A stretch of 64,000 nucleotides of DNA from Drosophila pseudoobscura. Taxonomy: Eukaryota > Arthropoda > Insecta > Diptera > Drosophilidae. A program made the position numbers and the translations under genes. The notes under the pieces were generated by a model that did no database searches, was not told the origin of the DNA, and was given only the letters and a program-made list of their open reading frames with translations. Positions 38,291 through 50,100 of this stretch are shown here, piece after piece. Positions within the stretch are counted from its first letter, which is position 1. Every line of letters starts with the position of its first letter. The stretch lies in contig NC_046680.1 in the NCBI RefSeq assembly GCF_009870125.1, forward strand, positions 17,689,501-17,753,500, written 5' to 3'.

Positions 38291-40211
38291 GACAAAAAAC
38301 TAAGCCAACACAAAAGCAGAATTCCAAATGGAAATGGTTAAAAGAAAACGCCAAATGTTGGGCATATTTTGCAGTGTTGTTGGCCACACACACACAAACA
38401 CACACGCACTCAAGATAGGGCTCTCCCCTCCCCCCCCCCTCCCTTTTCCCCCTCTTGGTGGGCTCTTCAGCGGCGGCCTTTTGTTTCAATTGTCTGTAGT
38501 TTTGGTTTTAGGCGTGTGCGAGCCTCGTTATAGGTAACTGTAACTGTAACTGTATAGCCCCATGTGTATGTGTGTGTGTGTGTGTGTGTGTGTAAAGGAC
38601 AATAAACGACTGTCAACATATGCGCGACGCTCCTCGACTCCACTCCTGTGCAACGTGCACGCGTCTCTGGAATGGCGTGCGAATTATTGCCCACGGAAGA
38701 TATGAAATAAAATTTAATGAAATGCTTAGAAAATGCAAAAACCCCATTCACGGCTCGGTTCGGGTCCCGGTTGTCCCCTTTCGTTGGATATGTTTCGAAA
38801 TAGGGGTTTCACTTGAGCGTAAATCGAATACTTTAGTGGGCTACTCTCCCAGAAATCCTTTAAAAGGCATTTTAAAGCTACAACTTCATGATATACTGTG
38901 AAACACACAAGGTTCTGTTGAGGGGATACGATACGATACTATAGAGCCTGAAAAAGCAGGTTGAAATGATCAAAACGAGTGTGTGGCTTAATCAACTAAT
39001 CCTTTGCTAAAATACAGGAAATACAACATCGATAAAAGCTATAGAAACGATTATGGATAGTACATGCGACACCAAGAACAGAAAAGATCAGAGACACATC
39101 AAGGATTCTTGGGCTAGTAGGATGTTTGTAGTTTATAATCCCCAAGATTCCCTTAATCGTTACTCAACAACACCAATGGTTATCCTATAGATACACATAT
39201 ATAGTTATAGATATTCGTATAAATCACAACATCCAGAGTAACAAATGAGACTTGATTATAGACAGAACATGCGACACCAAAAACACAACAAATCAGTGGC
39301 TATTTAAATGGGAAAAGAATACTCTTCTTCGCATTCAATCAGAGATTGAGCTTCCAATTTGAATAGCCACCAACCAAGGGCATAATTTTCGGTACAAACT
39401 TGTTTCCGGGGCTCCCTTTTTTCAGCTTTTCAATGGCCACCACCACGCCCACATAGGTCTTGGCATACTTACTGACACTGAGCGGCATTAGGGCGCTCTG
39501 CAGGTGGCTGAAGATCTGTCGATGGTGGTGATGGTGCCCCAGACTCCCACCGCTGAAGTACAAGTGGTTCTGGTGCAGCGACAGCTGCTGGTGGTGGTGA
39601 TGATGGTGGTGGTGCACGGCAGAGAGATGCTGCTGCTGCTGCTGTTGCTGTTGCTGCTGATGGAGCTGTTGCTGTTGCTGATGGGATTGCTGTAGATGGT
39701 GATGTTGTTGCTGCTGCTGCTGCAACGCGGAATGCTGCTGATGGGACATCAGTTGTTGCTGATGCTGCTGCTGCTGCTGCTGCTGCTGATGGGATTGCTG
39801 AGGAAGATGCTGCTGCTGCTGCTGTTGTGGGTGGTGTGGCTGCTGCTGGTGTCCATAGGTTCCGTGTTGCTGTGCTGCTGCTGCTGCTGTCGCCGGCAGG
39901 GACACCATTGCTGCGGCGGCTGTGGCTGCCGCTGCTGCTGCTGCGGCCGTTGCTGTGGCGGTGGCCGTGGCTAGAATGTGATGATGCGTGGTGGATGAGC
40001 GATGCTGGCTCGGAAGGCTGTGTATGGAGGCGTGCACCGCCGACTGATAGATAATACCGTTATTCGATGACATGGCCGTCATCGACTGGTGGTGGGCATA
40101 GGCCATCGTGGGTCCGGCATGACCCACATTTTGGGCCGGAACGGCGGCCGCCGCCGCTGCCATACTGCCGGCCGAAACGGGGGCCAGCGGCAACGAGCGA
40201 TAACCGGCCAT
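19044..40211 (-). CDS. Camta: Camta, calmodulin-binding transcription activator
   Basis: CAMTA proteins bind DNA and respond to Ca2+/calmodulin; the fly protein acts in the nucleus, including in photoreceptors. Eighteen coding exons join in phase to 1942 residues: 40211-39473, 30599-30508, 27006-26939, 26877-26742, 25698-25627, 25534-25390, 25333-25278, 25223-23826, 23755-22706, 22642-22038, 21972-21859, 21802-21693, 21570-21442, 20597-20530, 20463-19676, 19618-19544, 19292-19179, 19113-19044. Order of parts: a His/Gln/Ala-rich start (1-246); CG-1 DNA-binding domain (about 255-400, with RPKSGSLLLYSRKKVRYRRD and CIYGCYVHSAILPTFHRRCY); a Gln/Ser-rich centre encoded mostly by one 1.4 kb exon; an acidic DAFDMLVEFPELD segment (about 1082); IPT/TIG fold (about 1122-1207); ankyrin repeats (about 1294-1392); and IQ motifs (about 1729-1800 plus one near 1870, AARKIQQFMRQSRIK). 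Exon 1 is joined across an 8.9 kb intron by phase only, so other first exons are possible. Confidence 0.93.
27007..30507 (-). other. Camta intron 2
   Basis: This 3.5 kb intron lies within the CG-1 domain. It holds an (AC)n tract at 27912-27932 and many short ORFs on both strands. I see no exon, RNA gene or transposon that can be supported. Confidence 0.65.
27912..27932. repeat. (AC)n microsatellite
   Basis: Perfect dinucleotide run in Camta intron 2. Confidence 0.9.
33578..33601. repeat. (CT)n microsatellite
   Basis: Perfect dinucleotide run inside Camta intron 1. On the other strand it is GAGAG, a possible GAGA-factor binding tract. Confidence 0.9.
37050..37072. repeat. Poly-G homopolymer, 23 bases
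   Basis: Uninterrupted run of 23 G in Camta intron 1. Such runs are rare in fly genomes and prone to assembly error. Confidence 0.9.
37951..37971. repeat. (TG)n microsatellite
   Basis: Perfect dinucleotide run in Camta intron 1. Confidence 0.9.
38258..38286. repeat. (GA)n microsatellite
   Basis: Perfect GA run in Camta intron 1. It could bind GAGA factor. Confidence 0.9.
38569..38593. repeat. (TG)n microsatellite
   Basis: Perfect dinucleotide run in Camta intron 1, preceded by three TAACTG units. Confidence 0.9.
39044..39296. repeat. Diverged direct repeat near Camta exon 1
   Basis: Two copies of about 45 bp at 39044-39092 and 39249-39296 share GATTAT, then ACATGCGACACCAA, then an A-rich run ending in ATCAG, at a spacing of about 205 bp. 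This suggests an old tandem duplication of about 200 bp. Confidence 0.6.
39600..39970 (-). repeat. CAG-rich coding repeat in Camta exon 1
   Basis: Read on the gene strand this encodes long Gln, His and Ala runs. It is the cause of large Leu/Val-rich antisense frames that are not genes. Confidence 0.9.
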
Positions 40212-43200
40212 AGATCTATCCTCAAACTCTCTCTAATTTATTGTTCACTGTTCGCACTGATTCACACTGTTCTCACACGCAGATCTGATCCGATCCGATC
40301 CGATCTCTTTCATTTATTGCTTGCTGTTGTTTTTTTTTTCGCTGCCGCGTTGAGCGTCTTTTCGCTTGCGAATCCGAGGGTCGACTAAGTGTCCGAACCC
40401 TCCACGAGATTATTTCCTACAATTTTTCGTACGATTAATTTGTAAGTTGAATAAATTTTCCTGGCGGGAGAGTAGATTTTAGGCTTAGTTCGGGGTTGAT
40501 AATGTCACTCCGTGACGATGATAAGGTCCGCCCCGCTTATTATCTTGACATCTCAATATACCTTCTACCTTCCACCCATCCCGAGTCTCGAATCTCGAGT
40601 CTCCAGTCTCTCCCGTGTCGAGTCGTGTGTCAACATCAAATTTAGACACACTGAAAAATTTCACAAAATTTCCTGGACAGCAGCATCTAATGTTTAAATA
40701 TTTATTGTTTTCGAGTTGAAATCTGTAGCTATTTTTCTTTGGTTTTCGTATTACATTTGTTTACATTCGTTGTGGGTGGGAACCTTGAACTAAAGTTCGA
40801 CCTTAAGCAAGTTGCCCAAGAAGGTGGTTCTGTGGCGTGGCCTAGGCACGGTATTCGTCCGGGCCATCAACTGACAGACTGTCAGAGGGCCGAAACTAGA
40901 CCGAGATAAGCCCCGGCCGGTCTCGTGTCCATAAACAATGTATGTACAAGAATTTTATGAGTCACAAATTATGGGGAAATACAAGAATCTCTTAAATCTT
41001 AATCGCAAAATTCCTAAAATTTCCACAAGAAGAATCAATAGGATTATTTAGCTAAAACACCAATTGACAACATCAATAAAAAACTACATAAAACACACAC
41101 ATAGTACATATACAATGGATATGGGATATGGGATATGGGATATAGGATATAAGATATGGGATATTGATATAGTTGCTATAGAGTCCAGACAGAGATCTTA
41201 AGTACACCAATTAAATTGAATCACATTAACATGGACACAACATCGAAAACGACAACGACAACGACAAATAAACCAACAAACAAACAGAGGCGAAGTGTAA
41301 GCAAATTACATAAACAAATTGGGGGAAATTGGAAGATTGAAACATGTCTTTCCCCCGCTCAGAAAACCATCATCGTGTGGCTGTGGATGTGAATGTGGAT
41401 GTGGTGGGGACAGAAGAGGAACCTTGTTGCTCCTGCCCGAGCGAGAGATCAGGCCGGAGAAGGAAGTGCGTTAATGCTGATGGCCAAATATTGGCTTATC
41501 GCTGACATCCTCGACGCGCTGCCCGTCGTCCTCCACGTAGTGGAAGCACGCGAAATACACGTAACACGTAACGTAACGGAGAGCGAGACAAGAGAGAGAT
41601 AGAGCGAGCGCGACCCACGTGCGACGTGCTTGGCCAAGGTCTGAGAACTGAAAGCTGAAACGGAAATAACGGAGTCCAGCGCCACAGACAAGGCCATTCG
41701 GCTCGCGAGCTGGCTGCCGTCGGCTAACGGGACAATCCGAGCGCCAGGATTCGTCGGTTGGCTGTGCCCCGGCGCCTCCACGAGAGCAACAGAGATGGAG
41801 CATGGCTTCTGTGTTGCGAGATGATGGATACGAGAAAGGGGTGTGGGTGGGGGTGGGGGTGTTGTTTTGGCAGTGGCTCAGTCGGAGAACTGGAGAGGGG
41901 GCATAGGGGGGATAGTGTAGGAGGTTTCAATAGTTGTGTGGGTGTGTTTCTCTCCAATTGGTTTGATGTGGAACGTACATCAAGTGCGTCTTATGTACAG
42001 CCTTGGTCAAGACAGTAGCATCATCCATCGGAAAAGTGATTCAAGGGAACTCCCGTCAATTCCAGAACTCTAGATTGTCCTCCGAATAACAAGAAATAAT
42101 CATAATTATGATGGATGCACCTACTATTGTTTTGAACGCAATTATGGCTTAAATATTCCTTAGACAAACACACATTTGGACCATCAACAATCGGTATTAG
42201 CCTAATTTCCCTTTCCCTGCGTTTGTTGGGATGATCAAGGTACTTTGTGTGGGTTGGTCGACAACAGCACCTACAAGCACACACACACACGCACACAGAG
42301 GCATTTCTATTGCACAACATATTTTAGGGGTTGGTGCCCCGACTGTTAGAGACCTGCGCAATAGATTTGTATCCCCCCAACCGCCACTACCTCCGACGAG
42401 AGCCTAAAACTTTCGAGGCTCGTCGGCTCCATTTGGTCCTACCCCAAAAAAAAGAACAAAAACAAAAGCCCCGAAGCAAGAACAATAACAAAGAGCAGAA
42501 AGACATGAAGAGAGGGCAAAAACAAAAATTACACGTGCCTGGCAAGCCTTTTGGACACCTTTTCAAGCCCCCCAACCAGAAGAAGACACGAGGTGGAGGA
42601 GCATACCGGTGCAGCGCTGGAATTTTTAATCAAAACTGAAGCCTGAACTGAACGCCAACGTGCAACTATGCACTTGCAACATGTGGCGAACACACGAGAT
42701 TCGCTAAATAATTAAATATATTTTATATAGCAAATAATAATATATTTCATTAGTTGGAGATTAATATCAGGCAAATATTTGGGTTATTGATGAACAAATT
42801 CTTTTGGGGATTTAAGGGGGCCATTTGAAATTTAAGCATTATATTATTTTGAAACTCGATCCGCTGATAGGTTTTAAAGACCCTAGGAGCCCAAATAATT
42901 ACACGGCTAGTTGGGCGGAGTGATGCCAGCATCGAATCAAGTATTGAAACAATCTATTGATTATATAAAAACGTTGAATATGGAACATAATCCGCATATT
43001 CCACCAACTGCTAGAATAAATGAATAAATACTGTTACGGTTTAGTAGTTAGTTTAATTATCCATATTGTTAGAGAAAATAGATATGGCATGAAATCATCG
43101 TTTATCGTTGATCGTTTATCGTACCTTGAACCCCGAAGGAATACAAATTTGAGCCCTTCAAAGAACTGCTTTACAGTCCCTTTGGGTCGGAGAAGGTTTT

Positions 43201-43480
43201 CAATTTTTTAGTGATAGGAGTAACCATCAATCGGTACAGGAACTCGATCAGATCAGTAGGGACTCGTCCCAGACTCCTTACAGCTCCTCCCTCAGCTTCG
43301 ATTGGAGTTCTGTCCTGTGTAATACCACTTAAACTTATCTATTGCCTGGCACGTTCTAAACGTTTTTCCACAAAATTTGGTCGCGTTACTCGTCATTGAA
43401 CCACCATTACGAGCACACATGCACACACTGAAACACGATTAAAAAGCCCACTGGAAACAGTATATTATTAGTTCTCAATC
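40212..43480. other. Region upstream of Camta exon 1; no gene seen
   Basis: The first 100-200 bp should be the 5' UTR of Camta, with a (GATCC)n-like run near 40280-40305. A (GATATGG)n tract lies near 41115-41165. Around 41450-41800 the sequence is GC-rich and could hold a non-coding first exon, but no splice pattern could be shown. Confidence 0.45.
41115..41165. repeat. Imperfect (GATATGG)n tandem repeat
   Basis: About seven 7-base units that decay into GATATAG and GATATAA variants. Confidence 0.8.
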
Positions 43481-43492
43481 GACTGAGCAAAC

Positions 43493-44116
43493 ATGTTTTT
43501 CGTATGGTTCCTTGGATCATTGCTGTTGGGCTCTTGGCAGGTGGAGGACAAGTCCAAGTCTCTCAACTTGTACTCTCAATCGGTACAAAAACTCGATCAG
43601 TATTGGGTATCGAAATAAGCTATTAATCAGGAATAATCGAGTGGTGACAGCACTGAGAAAGTATTGGCGAATGACGGCAACGACACGCTCTTTGTACTCT
43701 TCCCACTGGTTCGGTTAGAGCTCTGCAACCGGGCCAATGTCTGGCATTCCTTTCTTTATAATATCACTCTGAACCTGTGCGAATTCTTGGGCAGTGTTAA
43801 GAACAAGAACACCCCCAACGGCATTCTTTTTACCCACGCCTTCTCCTATATTAATCCGTATCGAAACAGGGCCTGGACGTGTCCCTTCCCTGTGAGTAGC
43901 CTGGACATATATATCCATGATTTTTGATCTAGTTTCATTCCATTCTGTAGGTCAATTAAACTGTGGAGATCGTGAACCTAGACAGCGATATCACTAAGTT
44001 GCGCGAACGTTTCCCTATTGAGACGGGCGATTATGCTGCCCAATTCAGTTTGTATTACAAAAAGATCCTAAGGTTCAATGGCTCCATGGTGTACTCAAAC
44101 TACAAAAAGCGCTAAA
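43493..44116 (+). pseudogene. DUF1091-family secreted protein, probably broken
   Basis: Starts with an ATG and a signal-peptide-like run (MFFVWFLGSLLLGSWQVEDK) that stops after about 41 codons. A second frame (from about 43664) reads NDGNDTLFVLFPLVRLELCN, then HSFLYNITLNLCEFLG and WTCPFP, which fit the cysteine pattern of the fly DUF1091 (DM8) family. A 63-bp stretch with GTGAGT and CTGTAG borders (about 43890-43952) looks like an intron. The rest reads RERFPIETGDYAAQFSLYYK and ends SNYKKR with TAA at 44116, but a TAA lies two codons after the join. DUF1091 proteins are small secreted proteins, some with chemosensory roles. At least one and probably two breaks point to a pseudogene; an unrecognised splice form could rescue the first break but not easily the second. 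Confidence 0.55.
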
Positions 44117-44623
44117 TAAAAGAGTTAACAAGCTTTACGAAATTCAGTTCTCAATTCAATCTTATCTCAGATTCCAAATTGTTGGTGTTGCAAAATCGCA
44201 TATATGTACATATCTCACAAATGTGGAAATTATAAAAAATTTAAAAGTTTTATAAGTACTGATTTATTTTTACACTTAATCTTGCAGTCCCATCTGTTCC
44301 GAAATTCCCAATTATAGTGCCAGATGCAAAACGACAAAAAATATGATTAAACGTATGGGCCACTATTAAGCCAATTCAGTGAGATGATAGAATCGGATAA
44401 AATCTAAATACATATAACGAATAGATATAATACTCGCATGAAATCACTTTTGAAAGCTTAAGTAAATCGTTCAACAGCTAAAAACTAGCAAGGCAATAGT
44501 ATATTATAAAAAATAAATAACGCATATAATTACGAGTAGCATGCAAATAACAAAGAGCTCGCGTTGGTATCTACCACACCATCGATACCCTCTGTGGGAG
44601 ATACCAATAGATATATCGGTAAA

Positions 44624-44631
44624 TATCGATA
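44624..44631. promoter_or_regulatory. DRE-type TATCGATA palindrome
   Basis: Perfect match to the DREF/BEAF-32 core, with another CGATA about 40 bp away. These motifs mark promoters and domain boundaries in flies. Confidence 0.4.
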
Positions 44632-46980
44632 AGGCAAAGAGGGCGCTTTGTAAAAGACGATCAGAAAGAGAGGCTGCGCAAAAGCTCTTCTAACACACTA
44701 TTTGGATGGCCCACACAACATACATAACTGATTGGCAAATGGTATATTCGTAATCGTTGATCTCTTAATTGCAAAGCAAATCTGTTGATTGAAAGCTCAT
44801 TTATATGCACAAGCACATAATTATGTGTGCTCGATGGAACTAATGTTGAACAATTATGCACACAATTTAGACATTTTAATGTGTGATTAGAGTGATAAAA
44901 CCAGTGTAAAACTATCTTTGTGCGGCACAAATGGTCAAAGCAAATCAGGGCATGGCAAATACGGCCTAAAACCGGACGGGGAAACAAAACAAAAAACACA
45001 GAACTTTGACACAATAATCACACGAAAAGAGGACTGTGGAAGGAAATGTGGGATGGGTGTGATGGGCGGTATGGGCTGTTCTGGCAAAGTTAAAAACAAG
45101 GGAAAAGAAAGGCAGTATGCAGTAGGCGTGGCAGCGTCAAATTAGGCACAGTGTTATCTAATTAGCCACCTACAGGACCAAGGACCCAGCACCCCCCGCC
45201 CCTCTATCACGGCTGTGTGCGTGTGTGTGAAGTGGTGCTAGGCGCCGGCCATCATATTTTGCAATTTAACTCACACGAAAAGAAGGTTTTTTGCCTCGTT
45301 TTTCTTCACTTTTTTGAACACTCTTTTTTTGGGTCTTCTCTTTGTATTCTTTTTGGACGCGCTCAAGTTTCATAACAACGGAAATGCAAAAGTTTTGTGC
45401 AAAACAAAGCGTCAAACTTTTTTATTTCTCTTGGCAATTATGTGCTCAAGGAAGGAGATAGACGCAAGAGAGGGAGACAGACAGTACAGGAGCAGGAGGA
45501 GGGAGACCCAGAGAGAGAGTGAGAGATAGGAGCGGAGCAGTGGCACAGCCAAATAATGATAATGAAGCACACAAGGCACACACGGCGCTGCCCGGCCCGG
45601 CCAGAAAGGATTTTCGAAGAAAAGCGCCCAAAAAGAAGTGAACAAATTGTAACGGGGTTTTTTTTCGTTGTACCCAGGAAAACGTGGAGTGCCAGGATAT
45701 ATAGGGGCTAAGCCGATCTAGACATTGTATCGACACGAGTAAAAAATCCCATGGAAAGCCATTCACTGTTTTTGGATGTCGGCCCTGCAAATGCCGTGTA
45801 AAAATTACAAAATTCCGCAGTCACCAAATAATACAAAAATAAATCCATCTCGCCCTAAATACATTTACAAGCCATCTACCGATCTGGCAAATTGTACAAT
45901 TATGTCCATTAAAAAAATGTAGAATATTTTTCACGCCATATGCCAATTGGAATCTGTATCAGTCGGTATATTATGGTCGAGCTGTTGTGCCCTGAAGCGA
46001 TTGGGATTCAACACATGACGGGACTTGCATGCAAAAGTATCTCACAGATCCCCCATCCATGTGTGTGTGGGGGGTAATTTGTTTAATTTTCTTTCCTTTC
46101 AAAGAAAACAACAAAAAATAGGCATCAAAACAACATTATACTGATAGAGATAGAGAATAACTCAACCAAAGGCAAATTTCGTGGCTTTTTCATTTTATTT
46201 TTTGTATTTTTTGCATTTTTGTTGAAGGTTGGCCGCCTTTTAGCTAATGGCCGTGATATAGCGAAAAACTAAAGCCAAACTAAATTAAAATATTTTAAAT
46301 TCAGAGCTGGCAAAAGTTTTATCAATAAAATGCCCTGTCTCTGTCTCTCCCTCTTTATTTTTTGTGTGCTTTGCTTTTGGATTTGTTTAACGGGCAAATC
46401 AGATAAGGATCTTTCAAATGTCTGCATTCAACACATACCACACGTATGGGTGGGTCGGTGAGAGAGGAAGCTAGAGAGAGAGAGAGAGGAGGGGGGAGCG
46501 ACGGCTCTGGGGTCTCTCCCGAGCAATTGAAACATCAGCAATACTTGAGCTTTGCAATATGCCGACACCCCCACACCGAGGACCGAGGACAAGCGACTCT
46601 GACGCCTTAAAAATCTGGTTGAAAAATCACTTACGCCTTGGCCACTTCTTCTTGGCTGCTGCCGCTGGTGCTGCTTCTGTGTCTCCCGACATTCCGACCC
46701 CGTCAGCACAAATGGCGGACACTCATGTATCGAGTGCAATAATCAACATCTCCTACTCCTCCTCGAGGCGGGCGAACTACCGGATTTCTGTGACATCAGC
46801 ACATTTGCTCGATGGCCCCCAGGCAATGGCTGGCTTGACTTGGCCCGGCCGTCGTTGTCAAGTTGTCACTTGGCTAATCGGCACAGGGGATCTCAGAAGA
46901 AGAATCGTTCTAAGGCGCTGCCAAAATGCGTGGACAGGGCTCAGCTAGCTAGCTAGGATGTGTCCCAGGGATGCAATTAC

Positions 46981-47078
46981 AGATCGATATACATATCGAT
47001 GGGCGATGGTCACGCAGACACTACAAAAAGCTTCCCAATCGATCGACGGCAATCGATAGACAACAAAGGCGCCATCTA
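46981..47078. promoter_or_regulatory. Insulator-like cluster: ATCGAT motifs plus a CTCF-type site
   Basis: Several ATCGAT/CGATA motifs lie within 100 bp, followed by a CTCF-type core (AGATGGCGCC on the minus strand, 47068-47077). It lies just past the 3' end of the gene at 47154-51440. The motif match is direct; the boundary role is inferred. Confidence 0.4.
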
Positions 47079-47153
47079 TTGCAAGGAAGATCAGAATTAG
47101 GTAAACAAAGGAGAAAACTGAATTTGTAAAAATAAAAATTTCTTAATTTCCCC

Positions 47154-50100
47154 TCAAGTTAAGTTAAAACTTTCAATTGCTTCCAATTCGAAGTCGTTGA
47201 GAGTCTTAAGCACTTTACGCTCAAGCGAATTGATTTGTTCCCTCTTGGATATACTTATTTTGCCAACGCAAAGGAAATCAGTGGGCCCACTACCACCACC
47301 ACTGGCCAGGATACTCGTGAAACTTGCTACGATAACTTGTAACTTGTTACTCAGCGCACACATCGCTAATGAACACTGGACCCTGGAGTCTCTGGGGCGG
47401 GGCGGCGGCGGCGGCGGGGAGAATATGTTGTTCGGTGTTTGTTCGTCCTGCCCGGCCAGAAACGAAACAAACAGAGCGGTGGTCCAGGGCTCGGGGACCC
47501 CTAAAAATCATTCAGTCTATTGGGGCCAGAGCTAGAGCTGATGACGGGTGTGAAAATCAATGGGCAATGAGCATCGCCCATTCACAGCTGAGTGCAGTCC
47601 GGCCCTTAGGGCCGCCTAAGACGTTTCACGATTTAATTGAATAATTGTTAGGCATGCCACGTACAACCGAGAGCGCGGAGCAGAGAGAGACCTCCCCCTA
47701 AATCAGCGAAAATTTCGCCTGACCCTTTAAAGCAATGGCTGGTGGTGGAATTTTGTCCAAACAAAAGCGTGGATATCTTCCCAAAAGAGACTGCGTCAGG
47801 ATCTCGTTTTGGCCTGGATGCAAATGCCCACCTGCATCTGCGCCTGCCCCAGCACCTGCTGGACATCCTCCCTAACAATTTATGCACCGCATTTGAAATT
47901 CATTGAGGAAACGCTCTCCAGCTGGCAAATCCCAGAGACTTACCGTTCCCAAGTGGCACATTCGTTTGCGTTGTTGTCGATTGTTGCTGTTGCTGCTGCT
48001 CCGATGTCACCGTGTTGGACAATTTATTTGCTGTTGACGTTGTGGTTGCTGTTGCGGCGGCGGCGGCGACCTCCAGTTTGCTGCTGCCCCCAGCTCCGTT
48101 AATGGCCAATGTGGTGGCGCTTTTGCCTAGCCTCAGTATGGTTGTGCCTGTCGATGATGCGGATGGTGCTGCCCCTGCTCCTGCTCCCGCTGCGGCTGCT
48201 GCCGTTGCGGCCGCCTTGAGCTTGTGCAGCGCACCTGCCATGCCCTTGGCCGCCTTTGAAGTGCGTGTCACGCTTAAAACATTCGATGATACGGAGGCCG
48301 AAACATTCACAGGCGGAGAAACGGCCATTGAGGAAGTGCTGCCTGATGTGGAGTTGCGTATGACCAGAATGGATTGCGATTTCTCCAGTCGCTTGAGTGT
48401 CTGCAGCACGAACGGCGATTTGCTGTCACAATTGCTCTCCGAGCTGAGGCTCCGCGTGGCCTACGGAGTGGGTAAAAGTGTGAAAGATCTTCATTTCGTG
48501 GGAGAGTGATCTCTACTTACGTGCTTCAGCAGGAAGGGCCTCTCTATGAGCTTGGTCTGTGCCGTGCCGTTCGCCTGTTTCGTTCGCTCCTGGGCCTTCA
48601 GCACGCTCTCCAGCTGGCTGGCATTGATGGGCGTCTGCAGGAGGATCGTGTTGCTAGCGGCATCCTTGGCACCAACACCGCTACTGCTGCCGCTGCTGCT
48701 GCTGGCCACGATGGATATGGTGGAGCTGGTGCTGGTGGTGCTGCTCCCCGAGCTCTGGACAATCGTCTTGCGAGCCACTGTGGTGGTCGTTGGCAGTTGA
48801 TTGAGTGTGATGGCTGTGGACGCCTGGGCCGCCTGGGCTGCCTTCTCCTGGTGCTGCTGCTGCTCGTTGAGCAGGGTGAGGATGTCCTGCTTGTTCTGGA
48901 TAATGATCTGGCCGTTCTCGTTGCGTGTGCCCCGCAGCAGGATGATGTTGCTAGCGTTGACTCCATTTGGTGGCTGTAGCTGCTTCTGTTGCATGGCCCC
49001 GATCTTGAGAGTCCTCGTTGTGGCTTTTGTGGTTTTCGCTGTTGCTGTTGTTGTTGCTGTTGTTGTGGATTCAGCCTCATTTCTGCTAAGCTTGCCGCTG
49101 CTCTGGGATCTGATTAGGACATTTTTGGCTTTGATTTGAGCTGAAAGCAGAAGAAACAAAAGGTTAAAATGCGATTTGGGATGTCATTTTCCGCCGTCCG
49201 CTGTCCACTCGCTGACCCCAAAAGCTGCCAAGCCCCCCGGAAATGGCAAACAAGCATCTATTGTATGCAGATTCAATGGAAACTGAGAACTTCATAACCG
49301 CAAACAAGATTTATGACTCGCATCTCGATGGCCAGTCAAAGGGATCGGTTTCGGGGATCGAAAGCTGGAGAAATATGGCATTAGAAATCGACACAAGCAC
49401 ACACACACACGGAGGGTGGGGACGGGCGACAAATATGACGGACGACGGACGACAGACGGCGTCGTGGCCAAGAGTTGGGCCATTGTTGCACTTTCCCAGG
49501 GCCGCCAGTAGAGGAGTCCAGCAAATGTTGAGCGGTCAGTGGCTTAGACACGAACACACACACACACACACCATTTTGTTTGGCCAACAATGAGTGGTGG
49601 GCTGGCTAGAGGGGTGGGGCTACTGGCGCTAAATCAAGCGAAAGACGACATGTTTATGGCTGGTACGAAGGACTTGCCGACTACGTAAGAGGACTACTTA
49701 GCACAGGCCCCAGCCAAAACGCAATAAAAGTGCAACAAACAAACAAACAAAACAGAGCACACAGGGGGAGAAAGTAATGGCGGGGCTGACGCTGAGTAGG
49801 GAGGGGGGCAAGGGCTGGCAGAGGCTTACATGCGTTGCCAAATATAGACTCCGCTCAAGGCTGAAAGGCGACAACAGACACGAAACGTAAAGTGCGCGCC
49901 GGAAACATTTGAAAATGTAGCCTAAACACTTGTCCGGCCTTTATACCCGTGTCCGGCACACCACCCCCCCACCAGCTAACCCACTGTGTGACTGTTTGTT
50001 TTCGAAAAAACGTGCGGGTCATAATTAGCCGCCTTCAGCTGCTGTTCCTGCTGCTGCCCTCCGACGTCCTGCTCCCTCCTGCCACACATACACACAGACA

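Larger units (their letters stand above)
30600..39472 (-). other. Camta intron 1, 8.9 kb
   Basis: Starts at a strong donor (GTAAGT at 39472-39467) and ends at a polypyrimidine tract and CAG before 30599. It is full of simple repeats: (CT)n 33578-33601, poly-G 37050-37072, (TG)n 37951-37971, (GA)n 38258-38286 and (TG)n 38569-38593. Near the donor is a diverged direct repeat (39044-39092 and 39249-39296). No nested gene could be supported. Confidence 0.65.
44117..47153. other. Intergenic region; no gene seen
   Basis: AT-rich spacer with scattered short ORFs. A perfect TATCGATA lies at 44624-44631 and a cluster of ATCGAT and CTCF-like motifs at about 46981-47078. GA-rich tracts lie near 45470-45530 and 46470-46500. 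Confidence 0.55.

Noticed and set aside
39504..40054. Plus-strand Leu/Val/Cys-rich frames
   Set aside because: Complement of CAG/CAC repeats in Camta exon 1.
40871..40885. CTGACAG-A-CTGTCAG inverted repeat
   Set aside because: Seven-base arms are expected by chance in 64 kb and no terminator or operator role fits a fly intergenic region.
41449..41803. 110-codon minus frames upstream of Camta
   Set aside because: Two overlapping frames of equal length in GC-rich DNA; no splice or domain support.
48012..49139. Plus-strand frames of 84-165 codons
   Set aside because: Antisense to the Ser/Thr/Ala-rich exons of the 469-aa gene.
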